Shown in pieces: positions 1-4,856 of a stretch of DNA of 6,208 nt (its first letter is position 1; each line of letters begins with the position of its first letter). The position numbers were made by a program, and so were the translations under genes. The notes under the pieces are model-generated. The model did not search any database. It was not told the DNA's origin and saw only the letters and a program-made list of their open reading frames with translations. The stretch is from an uncultured Eubacteriales bacterium. Its GTDB lineage: Bacteria; Bacillota; Clostridia; Peptostreptococcales; Anaerovoracaceae. Location of the stretch: positions 1 to 6,208 of the forward strand of contig CACYBO010000014.1 in assembly GCA_902772685.1 (NCBI GenBank). The letters run 5' to 3'.

Positions 1-84
1 AATCTTCCACGCAAATGTGAATTTTCGGCCGTCTCTTTTTATGCTCAGGCCTGTTGGCTTTTTCGTCTTTGGAGTCTTTGCCAT
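1..84 (-). CDS. Start of a fibronectin-III-like tail protein (3' end outside window)
   Basis: Twenty-eight codons are visible from an ATG at 82-84 to the left edge. The start is a basic leader (MAKTPKTKKP), then TGLSIKRDGRKFTFAWKI. The Pro-x-Gly-Leu-Ser-Ile...Phe-x-Phe-x-Trp-Lys spacing resembles the first two strands of a fibronectin type III domain, as seen at the start of some tail-tip or fibre proteins in Gram-positive phages. GAGGG (94-98) lies 9 bases upstream, inside the tape measure gene, whose TAA is one base before this ATG. The gene is clearly in the same unit and must encode a tail-tip component by position. The exact role (distal tail, tip or fibre) cannot be decided from 28 residues. 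Confidence 0.65.
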   Translation of the reverse strand, partial: MAKTPKTKKPTGLSIKRDGRKFTFAWKI

Positions 85-85
85 T

Positions 86-2050
86 TTATATTGCCCTCGC
101 TTCCATCTTTGCCCTTCTCATGAGGCCCTTCATATACTCCTCCGGATCTTTTGCGCCGTTGACTGTGATATAGAAATTCTGTACCACCGCCTGGCCCTTA
201 TCCTTGACTGCTTCACTGATATCATTCATCAGATTCCTGTGGCCGTACATGATCTCGTTATTGTGCTCGCCCGCCACTCTTGTCTCAAATGCCGTCGGCT
301 TAGTGAACAGGTACGGCGTGTCTTCCGCTTTTCTGTACCAGCTTACATTCCAACTCGGGAGAGATCCTTTCCCGGCCACTCCAAACGGAAATTTTCCGCC
401 TGAAACAGAAAAATGCGGGAGTTTGAGCCCGCTAAACAGTCTTCCTCCGCCGAGCGGGAAAAACCCTTTTATCTTGTTAATGATTCCCGATACTGTGTTT
501 TTCGCGCTCTCGATCGGGCCCGTGATGGCACTCTTCACGCTGTTCCAAATGCCGCGCACCTTCGAAGCCAACCCGGAGAACGACAGAATCGACCTGACCG
601 TGTTGGCATAGCCTCTGATCTTCCCGCCTATTGTGCTGATCGGCGACAGTATTCCTGACACGATCTTATGTGCTGCCGACTTGACTGCTGACAGCGCTGC
701 TCCTCCGAGGCCTTTTGCAAAGTTAAATACGAGATTCTTCCCCGCTTTCAGTATCGTCGGGATATTTTTCAGTATCCCGGAAATGATCGTCAGCCCCAGC
801 TTTGCGACTGCTGCTACAATCTTCGGCAGATTCTTTATAAGCGTCGCGGCCAGCTGCCCGATCAGTTTCCCGCCTTCAGCCGCGATCTTTGGCAGGTTCT
901 GCTTCAGGAAGTCCGGGATCTTCGATGCGATATTCGTGACCGCGTCGATGTATGTCGGAAGGTTGCTCGTGATTCCCTGCACGAGTCCGACAATCATCTC
1001 TCTGCCCTTTGCCATGATATTTGGCAGATTCTGAGATATTGTGTCCATTCCCTGCTGCACCAGTTCAGGGATCCTCTTGGCAAGCTGAGGTCCTGCCGTC
1101 TGGATTCCTGCTACGAGTCCCGTCACCAGCTTTGATCCCGATGCTATAAATTTCGGGAGTCCCGTCTGTATCAGCGCCGAGATTGCCTGCGGAAGAGATG
1201 CGAACACTCTTCCGACAGCCGGCAGCAGGTTATCAAAAAGAAAAGTCCCAGCAGATTCTGCGAGGCCCACCATCGCGGGACCGACATTTCGTCCGAGCGC
1301 TAGATCGCCCAGGAAATTCTCCGCCGCCGCTTTCATCGAAGCGAAGGATCCGGACAGAGTGCTTGCTGCTTCCTTTGCTGTCGTTCCTGTGATGTCCAGA
1401 TCGCCTTGGATCACATGGATCGCCTCATACACATCGCTGAGATTGTTGATATCATATTTCTGGCCGGAGATCTTCTCCGCGTCCGCGAGAAGCCTCTCCA
1501 TCTCCGTCTTTGTCCCACCATAGCCCAGCTTCAGGTTGTCAAGCATGGTGTAGTTTTGTTTTGCAAAACCCTGATAGGCATTCTGGATGTCCTGAATATT
1601 CGTGCCCATCTTATTCGCATTATCGGACATGTCGATAATCGCCTGATCGGCAGCCTTCGCCGCTTTCTGCGTGTCTCCGCCCGTAGACTGCAGCAGTGAC
1701 GCCGAGAACGACGTCGCCTGCTCCATATATTGATTTGCGGATATGCCTGCTGTTTTGAATGCATTATCCGCATTCTTAATCATTTCGTCGGCGCTGTCCT
1801 TAAACAGGGTTTCGATGCCTCCAATCGCCTGCTCCAGGTTTGCTCCTGTTTTTATCGACTTAGCAAGTCCGGCACCCAGGGCCGCACCTATGCCGGCAGC
1901 TGCCAGTGCTCCCTTGATTTTTCCGGATATCCTTCCGCCGGCCATAACGCCGGCAGCGTCCGCTTCACCGCCTAGCCCTCTCCGGATACTTCCGGGGACT
2001 CCGTCCATCGACGGCACTATCTGCAGATACGCAGTACCTATATCTGGCAT
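86..2050 (-). CDS. Tape measure protein
   Basis: This 654-residue protein sets tail length and spans the tail lumen. The order is: N-terminal segment (MPDIGTAYLQIVPSM); a Gly/Ala-rich hydrophobic helix (47-66); a TP901/PhageMin-type domain (about 70-260) with QATSFSASLLQSTGGD and GYGGTKTEMERLLADAEK; eight 22-residue repeats (276-451); further amphipathic helices (452-530); a Gly/Phe-rich linker (530-562); and a C-terminal block with SWNVSWYRKAEDTPY, GEHNNEIMYGHRNLM and a VNGAKDPEEYMK ending. By the usual rule of about 0.15 nm per residue, the tail would be near 100 nm. I chose the ATG at 2048-2050, not the GTG at 2051-2053, because AAAGGAGG ends 5 bases before the ATG but only 2 before the GTG. 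The start overlaps the chaperone stop as TGATG, and the TAA is one base before the next ATG. Confidence 0.95.
   Translation of the reverse strand: MPDIGTAYLQIVPSMDGVPGSIRRGLGGEADAAGVMAGGRISGKIKGALAAAGIGAALGAGLAKSIKTGANLEQAIGGIETLFKDSADEMIKNADNAFKTAGISANQYMEQATSFSASLLQSTGGDTQKAAKAADQAIIDMSDNANKMGTNIQDIQNAYQGFAKQNYTMLDNLKLGYGGTKTEMERLLADAEKISGQKYDINNLSDVYEAIHVIQGDLDITGTTAKEAASTLSGSFASMKAAAENFLGDLALGRNVGPAMVGLAESAGTFLFDNLLPAVGRVFASLPQAISALIQTGLPKFIASGSKLVTGLVAGIQTAGPQLAKRIPELVQQGMDTISQNLPNIMAKGREMIVGLVQGITSNLPTYIDAVTNIASKIPDFLKQNLPKIAAEGGKLIGQLAATLIKNLPKIVAAVAKLGLTIISGILKNIPTILKAGKNLVFNFAKGLGGAALSAVKSAAHKIVSGILSPISTIGGKIRGYANTVRSILSFSGLASKVRGIWNSVKSAITGPIESAKNTVSGIINKIKGFFPLGGGRLFSGLKLPHFSVSGGKFPFGVAGKGSLPSWNVSWYRKAEDTPYLFTKPTAFETRVAGEHNNEIMYGHRNLMNDISEAVKDKGQAVVQNFYITVNGAKDPEEYMKGLMRRAKMEARAI
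698..1225 (-). repeat. Eight tandem 22-residue (66-base) repeats in the tape measure protein
   Basis: Counting from the ATG at 2050, units begin at residues 276, 298, 320, 342, 364, 386, 408 and 430, each exactly 22 residues long with no insertions. Six open with Leu-Pro, one with Gly-Pro (320) and one with Ile-Pro (430). A frequent pattern is LP.I...G..LI..L...I..N. At DNA level the units are diverged, with short shared stretches such as ggcagattct at 831-840, which recurs near 1023. This is an old protein-level repeat, not a recent duplication. Confidence 0.88.
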
Positions 2051-2412
2051 CACTGCCTCCTTTCTATCAATTCCTTCCTCGCCCGCTCGTAATCCTCCGG
2101 CGTATCAAAGGATCTGATCTCCTTCGTCACCGTTGGTGCTTCCGGGAGTTCCCCGTACATTGCCTTCAGCATTGACGGCGGTTCTCCGTCTCCTATCCAT
2201 CCGAGCTGAGCCAGCGCATCGTATATCATCGCCATGAGTGACCTGTCGCTATCGCCCAGTGCGTCGCCTCTTAACTTCATCTTGATCCTGCTGTTTTCCC
2301 GTAAACCAGCAGAATAGGTCGCCGCCAGTTTGACTGGGAGCGACCTATAATCATAGATGTTATATGTTTCGGCGAAATCGCATATCAGGGCGTTTTCGTC
2401 AACTGCGATCAT
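2050..2412 (-). CDS. Tail assembly chaperone, second frame (T part; DUF5361-like)
   Basis: An open frame of 120 codons from the ATG at 2410-2412. The frame continues six codons further upstream (LRILAR) to the slip site at 2430-2436. Conserved-looking stretches are MIAVDENALICDFAETYNIY (1-20), DYRSLPVKLAATYSAGLREN (21-40) and SRIKMKLRG (41-49), then a hinge (GDGEPPSMLKAMYG) and a charged C-terminal helix (TPEDYERARKELIERR). This matches DUF5361-type proteins, which occur as the downstream tail chaperone frame in Gram-positive phages. The annotated ATG has no recognisable ribosome binding site: the 18 bases before it are C-rich and hold no purine-rich core. The protein is therefore probably made mainly as the C-terminal part of a G-T fusion. 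Independent starts coupled through ATGA remain possible. The TGA overlaps the tape measure ATG as TGATG. Confidence 0.87.
   Translation of the reverse strand: MIAVDENALICDFAETYNIYDYRSLPVKLAATYSAGLRENSRIKMKLRGDALGDSDRSLMAMIYDALAQLGWIGDGEPPSMLKAMYGELPEAPTVTKEIRSFDTPEDYERARKELIERRQ
2056..2063 (-). promoter_or_regulatory. Ribosome binding site deciding the tape measure start
   Basis: AAAGGAGG lies within the last codons of the second chaperone frame. It is 5 bases from the ATG at 2048-2050 and 2 bases from the in-frame GTG at 2051-2053. Normal spacing favours the ATG. Confidence 0.8.
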
Positions 2413-2690
2413 GCGGGCGAGGATTCTGAGTTTTTTGCGTCTTCTCCTGCAAGGATGAAGATTTCTTCCACTTCCTTGTCGATGGCATCCGGAGGGACTT
2501 GCCCTTCCTTCGTTCTGACGTGGTCATAGAGTTTTTTCTTCTGCTCTTTTCCGAGCATTCTCTCCAACATCTTCGGATATTTCAGCGGGTTTTCTTCCGC
2601 GTCTGCCATGAGCTCAATGAACTCCATGTCATTCAGGTCCTGCTCGTCGATTTCGAACTTAAACCCGGATGATGTTGTCCCACTTCGCAT
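2409..2690 (-). CDS. Tail assembly chaperone, first frame (lambda gpG-like)
   Basis: A 93-residue acidic, helical protein in the slot between tube and tape measure genes where tail assembly chaperones are encoded. It opens with KFEIDEQDLNDMEFIELMAD (11-30), followed by a helix with KYPKMLERMLGKEQKKKLYD (37-56) and a helix with AIDKEVEEIFILAG (69-82). In lambda the G product and its frameshifted G-T form recruit tube subunits to the tape measure and are absent from the virion. By position and size this is the G product. AAGGAGG lies 7 bases before the ATG. The final codons include GCA AAA AAC (residues 85-87), which contain an in-phase A AAA AAC slip site. Six more codons follow before the TGA, which overlaps the next ATG as ATGA (2409-2412). 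Confidence 0.88.
   Translation of the reverse strand: MRSGTTSSGFKFEIDEQDLNDMEFIELMADAEENPLKYPKMLERMLGKEQKKKLYDHVRTKEGQVPPDAIDKEVEEIFILAGEDAKNSESSPA
2430..2436 (-). promoter_or_regulatory. Slippery heptamer A AAA AAC for -1 ribosomal frameshifting
   Basis: The heptamer AAAAAAC falls in the required phase (X XXY YYZ), with zero-frame codons AAA AAC. It sits seven codons before the end of the G frame, counting the stop, in the only region where a -1 shift would join the two chaperone frames. No strong stem starts 5-10 bases downstream. The best I found is AUCGCA (2404-2409) pairing with UGCGAU (2377-2382) across a 21-base loop, which is weak and starts about 20 bases after the heptamer. Confidence 0.85.
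2444..2448 (-). promoter_or_regulatory. Shine-Dalgarno-like AGGAG upstream of the slip site
   Basis: AGGAG lies 7 bases upstream of the slippery heptamer and 31 bases before the second frame's ATG. That is too far to serve the ATG. A similar internal element stimulates -1 frameshifting in E. coli dnaX. A stimulatory role here is inferred from placement only, because GCA GGA GAA also encodes ordinary residues (A-G-E). Confidence 0.6.
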
Positions 2691-2702
2691 GATTCAACCT
2701 CC

Positions 2703-3260
2703 TTATTCTGCTTCGATAAACTCTCTGTGAGTGTCGTTCTCATATCCTGTGTGCGGATATGCGGATATTGTGAGATCATATCCGATGATCTCGTCGTCCT
2801 TATACGTCACATCGCCGACGTTTGTGACCATTCCTTCTGGAATGATGATCCTCTTCAGATATCCCTCGTTGAGGATCTGGTCAATGACCCAGACCGCTTT
2901 GTCGAGCTCTTTTGCGTTCTCACGGATAGTGATCATTCCGGACGCTTCGGTCACATTGTCATTGCCGTGGGCGGCCTTCAGGACCTCCACGTTGCGCTGT
3001 TCGATGAACTTGCCCTGGAATGTATCTGTCTTTGACGTCTGCGCGTCTCTGACCTTGTCTCCGCCCCAGGCTTTGATCTCTGTGCTCTCTCTAGACTTCG
3101 AATTCGTCATGCCTTCGTCACTGACGTAGCCCATGTTGATATAGTCATTCGGGAGGGCTGTTTTTGCATCTGTCGGGAGTGTAGTTCCGAGCGGCGCTCT
3201 GAATACTGCTCCGCCGATTTTAGGCTTTCCCACAGATGTCAGCTGTGCATTTGCTGGCAT
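2703..3260 (-). CDS. Major tail (tube) protein
   Basis: A 185-residue protein that would polymerise into the tail tube. Visible landmarks are an N-terminal segment with GKPKIGGAVFRAPLGTTLPT (11-30) and YINMGYVSDEGMTNSKSRES (40-59). These are followed by IKAWGGDKVRDAQTSKTDTF (62-81), a helix with EVLKAAHG, and a C-terminal strand region DDEIIGYDLTISAYPHTGY (155-173). The 'G.VS.dG' and 'WGGD.VR..qT...DTF' stretches are typical of siphovirus tube proteins from Gram-positive phages. Length is normal for a tube protein without a C-terminal Ig-like domain, and none is visible here. The start is firm: AAAGGAG lies 8 bases before the ATG, 16 bases after the preceding stop. Its TAA is part of the next gene's AAGGAGG, so the two are tightly linked. 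Confidence 0.92.
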   Translation of the reverse strand: MPANAQLTSVGKPKIGGAVFRAPLGTTLPTDAKTALPNDYINMGYVSDEGMTNSKSRESTEIKAWGGDKVRDAQTSKTDTFQGKFIEQRNVEVLKAAHGNDNVTEASGMITIRENAKELDKAVWVIDQILNEGYLKRIIIPEGMVTNVGDVTYKDDEIIGYDLTISAYPHTGYENDTHREFIEAE

Positions 3261-3276
3261 TGCTTAGTCTCCTTTC

Positions 3277-3621
3277 TTAGTAGTGTGTCACATCATATAC
3301 CGCCTGATACCGGTATATTCTTTTGTTCCTGTCTGTGAAGTTGTAGTCGGAGTTGAGCTGCGATCTGCAGATCTCGTTCAGTGAGATCAGGTTGTCCATG
3401 GCCTGCTTCACCTCTTCATTCAGACTGGCTGCGTCTGCCATGCGTTTTGCATGAGACTGCAACGCCAGCGTGCATGATCTGATGTGATCCCTGCTCCGGC
3501 TCCCAGTTTTCTCCAGCAGAACGTATTTATCCGGAAGGGTTTCCCCTTCCGGAATTTCCATCCAAACCGGGACTGTGAGTGTCCCTTTCAGATAATCAAG
3601 TACAATCTTTTCGATCATCAT
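3277..3621 (-). CDS. Tail terminator-like (tail completion) protein
   Basis: A 114-residue protein that probably caps the head-proximal end of the tail tube and joins it to the neck. It has an N-terminal helix (MIEKIVLDYLKGTL), a Pro/Glu turn region (22-31), a strand (KYVLLEKTGS) and a strand with RSCTLALQSHA (48-58). A helix follows (AASLNEEVKQAMDNL, 64-78), and the final strand ends RYQAVYDVTHY. The alpha-beta pattern and the YQAVYD-type ending are typical of gpU-like terminators and tail completion proteins in this slot. The name depends on position before the major tail gene. Two adjacent ATGs occur. GGCGG lies 4 bases from the first (3619-3621) and 7 from the second (3616-3618), so the protein could begin one residue later. 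A perfect hairpin lies inside the gene at 3530-3553. Confidence 0.75.
   Translation of the reverse strand: MMIEKIVLDYLKGTLTVPVWMEIPEGETLPDKYVLLEKTGSRSRDHIRSCTLALQSHAKRMADAASLNEEVKQAMDNLISLNEICRSQLNSDYNFTDRNKRIYRYQAVYDVTHY
3530..3553 (-). other. Perfect 10-bp hairpin with GAAA tetraloop inside the tail terminator gene
   Basis: On the transcribed strand the arms are TCCGGAAGGG and CCCTTCCGGA with GAAA between them. That gives ten uninterrupted pairs, seven of them GC, closed by a GNRA-type loop. It encodes about residues 23-31 (I-P-E-G-E-T-L-P-D). There is no U-run after it on either strand, so it is not an intrinsic terminator. It may be an mRNA structure or a coincidence of the codons. Confidence 0.6.
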
Positions 3622-3630
3622 CTCACCGCC

Positions 3631-3867
3631 TTAATAGATTGATTTCAGGAGCGTGTTGTTCTCTGAGTTGTCTCTGTATGCTTCCGGCGTGTCTGGTCTG
3701 ACTGCAGCTCCGGATCTGCTCGGGTAGTTTCGGTCTTCCACGACGTATCCTTCTCCGGCTCTCGCCTGGATCCTTGACGCCTGCTCTCTGCAGGCCTGTT
3801 TGACTCCGTCGCTCTTTCTGACCTCATCAAACCCCGACCATTTCCACTTGAACCTTGTTCTACTCAT
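3631..3867 (-). CDS. Short HK97 gp10-like neck / minor capsid protein
   Basis: A 78-residue basic protein. It has an N-terminal FKWKWSGFDEVRKSDGV segment, a helix (GVKQACREQASRIQARAGEG, 21-40), a short strand (YVVED) and a C-terminal motif AYRDNSENNTLLKSIY. The helix-strand-helix order and the 'RDN..NNTLLK' ending resemble HK97 gp10-like neck proteins that sit between head closure and tail terminator. Most members I know of exceed 100 residues, so this is a short form. It appears complete, with its own ribosome binding site (AAGGTGG, 6 bases before the ATG) and no sign of a frameshift. It overlaps the preceding gene by 8 bases and ends in a TAA at 3631-3633 that abuts the next gene's binding site. 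Confidence 0.75.
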   Translation of the reverse strand: MSRTRFKWKWSGFDEVRKSDGVKQACREQASRIQARAGEGYVVEDRNYPSRSGAAVRPDTPEAYRDNSENNTLLKSIY

Positions 3868-4198
3868 ACCGTTCCACCTTCACTTTTTTATTCCAGTCGA
3901 GCGGGATCAGGTCCTCGATCCCTTCTTCCGGAACATTCACCGTTCTGAATGTTTTCCCGAAGAATTCGACCTTCCTGTTCCTCCACTCGTGCGTGTCTCC
4001 CTTCGGAATGGCCAGCTGATAGACCTCTCTCTTCCCCTGAAGATCCTGGTCATTTATCATGGCCTCCGACGTCACCGGCGCCACCAGAACATTGTTGACC
4101 TCGACCGGAGTCTCTTCAAATATAGGATGGCCGAAGGCATCCTCCCCTGTCTTAGTCTTTTCATACAGTTTGATCGTTATTCCCTTGATCATACCCAT
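3860..4198 (-). CDS. Head closure / head-tail joining protein
   Basis: A 112-residue, beta-rich small protein. It opens with IKGITIKLYEKTKTGEDAFG and PIFEETPVEVNNVLVAPV (about 3-42), followed by a basic middle and KVEFFGKTFRTVNVPEEGIE (76-95). Position and sequence fit the head-closure (stopper) proteins that follow the Gp19-type connector and keep DNA inside the filled head. The functional name rests mostly on gene order and remembered family likeness. Two starts are possible. The ATG at 4196-4198 has GGAG (4211-4214) 12 bases upstream and gives an N-terminal MGM. The ATG at 4190-4192 gives MIKG, closer to how I recall relatives starting, but is 18 bases from that GGAG. I kept the first. Either way the start lies inside the connector gene. 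The stop is TAG at 3860-3862. Confidence 0.78.
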   Translation of the reverse strand: MGMIKGITIKLYEKTKTGEDAFGHPIFEETPVEVNNVLVAPVTSEAMINDQDLQGKREVYQLAIPKGDTHEWRNRKVEFFGKTFRTVNVPEEGIEDLIPLDWNKKVKVERYE

Positions 4199-4580
4199 AA
4201 AGATCCATCACTCCATATCTCTGTCTTCTCAGGCCGAGTCTCGCCAGCTCTGACTTCTTAATAAACAGACCGCCTCCCGGTGACAGATATGTCCCTGTCA
4301 CAGAATAGCCGAGAGCCGACTCCGTCACCTGCGTCATCGGCTCACTGTTCGTTGAAGTCATTAGCGTCCTCGCGACCACATCCACCGTCACAGATTTCGC
4401 TACGATCTGCAGATCTTCGTCTGCTTCGAGCATCGCGTCGAGGTCCTTCCCGACCTTCTTCGCTTCAGATCTCAGGCTTGCAGAGACGACCTTCAGCAGA
4501 TATCCCGCTTTGTTCATCTCTTCCGTAGTCATTTCACGCCACAGCTGACGGACGTCGTCTATGGTCGCATAGGTTTTCAT
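4161..4580 (-). CDS. Head-tail connector (adaptor), phage Gp19/Gp15/Gp42 family
   Basis: A 139-residue protein of the kind that forms the ring docking onto the portal after DNA packaging. The N-terminal half is helical (YATIDDVRQLWREMTTEEM, then a helix to about 75 with the conserved VTVDVVARTL). The second half carries the family signature: MTQVTESALGYSVTGTYLSP (82-101), GGGLFIKKSELARLGLRRQR (102-121) and a short end with YGVMDLYG. Those motifs match what I know of Phage_Gp19/Gp15/Gp42 proteins in Gram-positive phages, and the length is usual. The ATG overlaps the preceding TGA (ATGA). A GGAG lies 7 bases upstream, inside the previous gene. The 3' end overlaps the next frame by 38 bases. Confidence 0.88.
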   Translation of the reverse strand: MKTYATIDDVRQLWREMTTEEMNKAGYLLKVVSASLRSEAKKVGKDLDAMLEADEDLQIVAKSVTVDVVARTLMTSTNSEPMTQVTESALGYSVTGTYLSPGGGLFIKKSELARLGLRRQRYGVMDLYGYDQGNNDQTV

Positions 4581-4843
4581 TCTTCATCTCCGCCTTCTTC
4601 AGCCTCTTCAGCTGCGGCTTCAGCTGTCTGCTGCGCCTCTGCAGCTGCAATCGCTTTTACGATCTCGTCTTTCTTGGATTCCGGATCTACTTCGATCCCT
4701 TTCTCCTTGGCGTATTCAATCAGCTGTTCCTTTGTTCTCTTGTTGAGCGGAATCACCTTCATCTCTCCCGCCGGTTCCCAGTTTCCTGTCAGTTCGACTT
4801 TCGTCTCAATGACAGTCCCTGTCTTCTTGTTTCTGAACTCCAT
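4577..4843 (-). CDS. Small capsid-adjacent protein with HeH/SAP-like domain and acidic tail
   Basis: An 88-residue protein in three parts. An N-terminal beta-like segment (MEFRNKKTGTVIETK...NWEPAG, 1-26) resembles the start of DUF7302-type phage head proteins. A helix-loop-helix of the HeH/LEM/SAP or Rho-N type (about 34-68, NKRTKEQLIEYAKEKGIEVD and following) comes next. The tail is low-complexity, Ala- and Glu-rich (about 64-88). Genes of this kind often sit between the capsid and connector genes in Gram-positive phages. A role in decorating or finishing the head is plausible, but I do not know its function, and similar small domains elsewhere bind nucleic acid. AAGGAGG lies 5 bases before the ATG in the gap after the capsid stop, so the start is firm. 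Its TGA overlaps the next ATG as ATGA (4577-4580), which suggests coupled translation. Confidence 0.8.
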   Translation of the reverse strand: MEFRNKKTGTVIETKVELTGNWEPAGEMKVIPLNKRTKEQLIEYAKEKGIEVDPESKKDEIVKAIAAAEAQQTAEAAAEEAEEGGDEE

Positions 4844-4856
4844 TTCGTCCTCCTTA

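Larger units (their letters stand above)
2050..2690 (-). other. Predicted -1 frameshift product: tail chaperone G-T fusion, 213 residues
   Basis: Reading 87 codons from the ATG at 2690 down to base 2430, slipping back one base and continuing to the TGA at 2050-2052 gives 213 residues with no stop between. The lowest base of each zero-frame codon is divisible by 3, and so is that of the slip-site AAC (2430). The -1 frame after the slip reads L-R-I-L-A-R-M-I-A-V, directly into the second chaperone frame. Known -1 frameshifting in lambda G/GT makes a minor fusion that is needed for tail assembly. That this phage does the same is inferred from the site and the layout. Confidence 0.85.

Noticed and set aside
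698..1225. Periodic 66-base repeats considered as a CRISPR-like or other DNA repeat array
   Set aside because: The units are in frame with the tape measure gene and conserved only at the protein level. There are no identical repeats with unique spacers.
2051..2053. GTG as the tape measure start
   Set aside because: It is only 2 bases from the end of AAAGGAGG. The ATG three bases on has normal spacing and the usual MPDIGTAYL beginning.
2847..2877. Inverted repeat GATCCTC...GAGGATC in the major tail gene
   Set aside because: Only 7 bp with a 17-base loop, inside a coding region and without a U-run. This is likely by chance.
2731..3129. Plus-strand open frames opposite the major tail gene
   Set aside because: Two overlapping frames exist there, both with biased composition and no recognisable domain. 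The minus-strand tail protein explains the region.
3530..3553. Hairpin considered as an intrinsic terminator
   Set aside because: Neither strand has a U-run after the stem, and it lies inside an essential structural gene upstream of the major tail gene.
3645..3830. Second minus-strand frame of 61 codons within the gp10-like gene
   Set aside because: It is an out-of-frame shadow rich in Arg, Thr and Glu with no motif. The other frame has a binding site and neck-protein motifs.
3800..4261. Plus-strand open frame of 153 codons
   Set aside because: It is antisense to the connector, closure and neck genes, which have family motifs and proper binding sites. The composition looks like reverse-complement coding.
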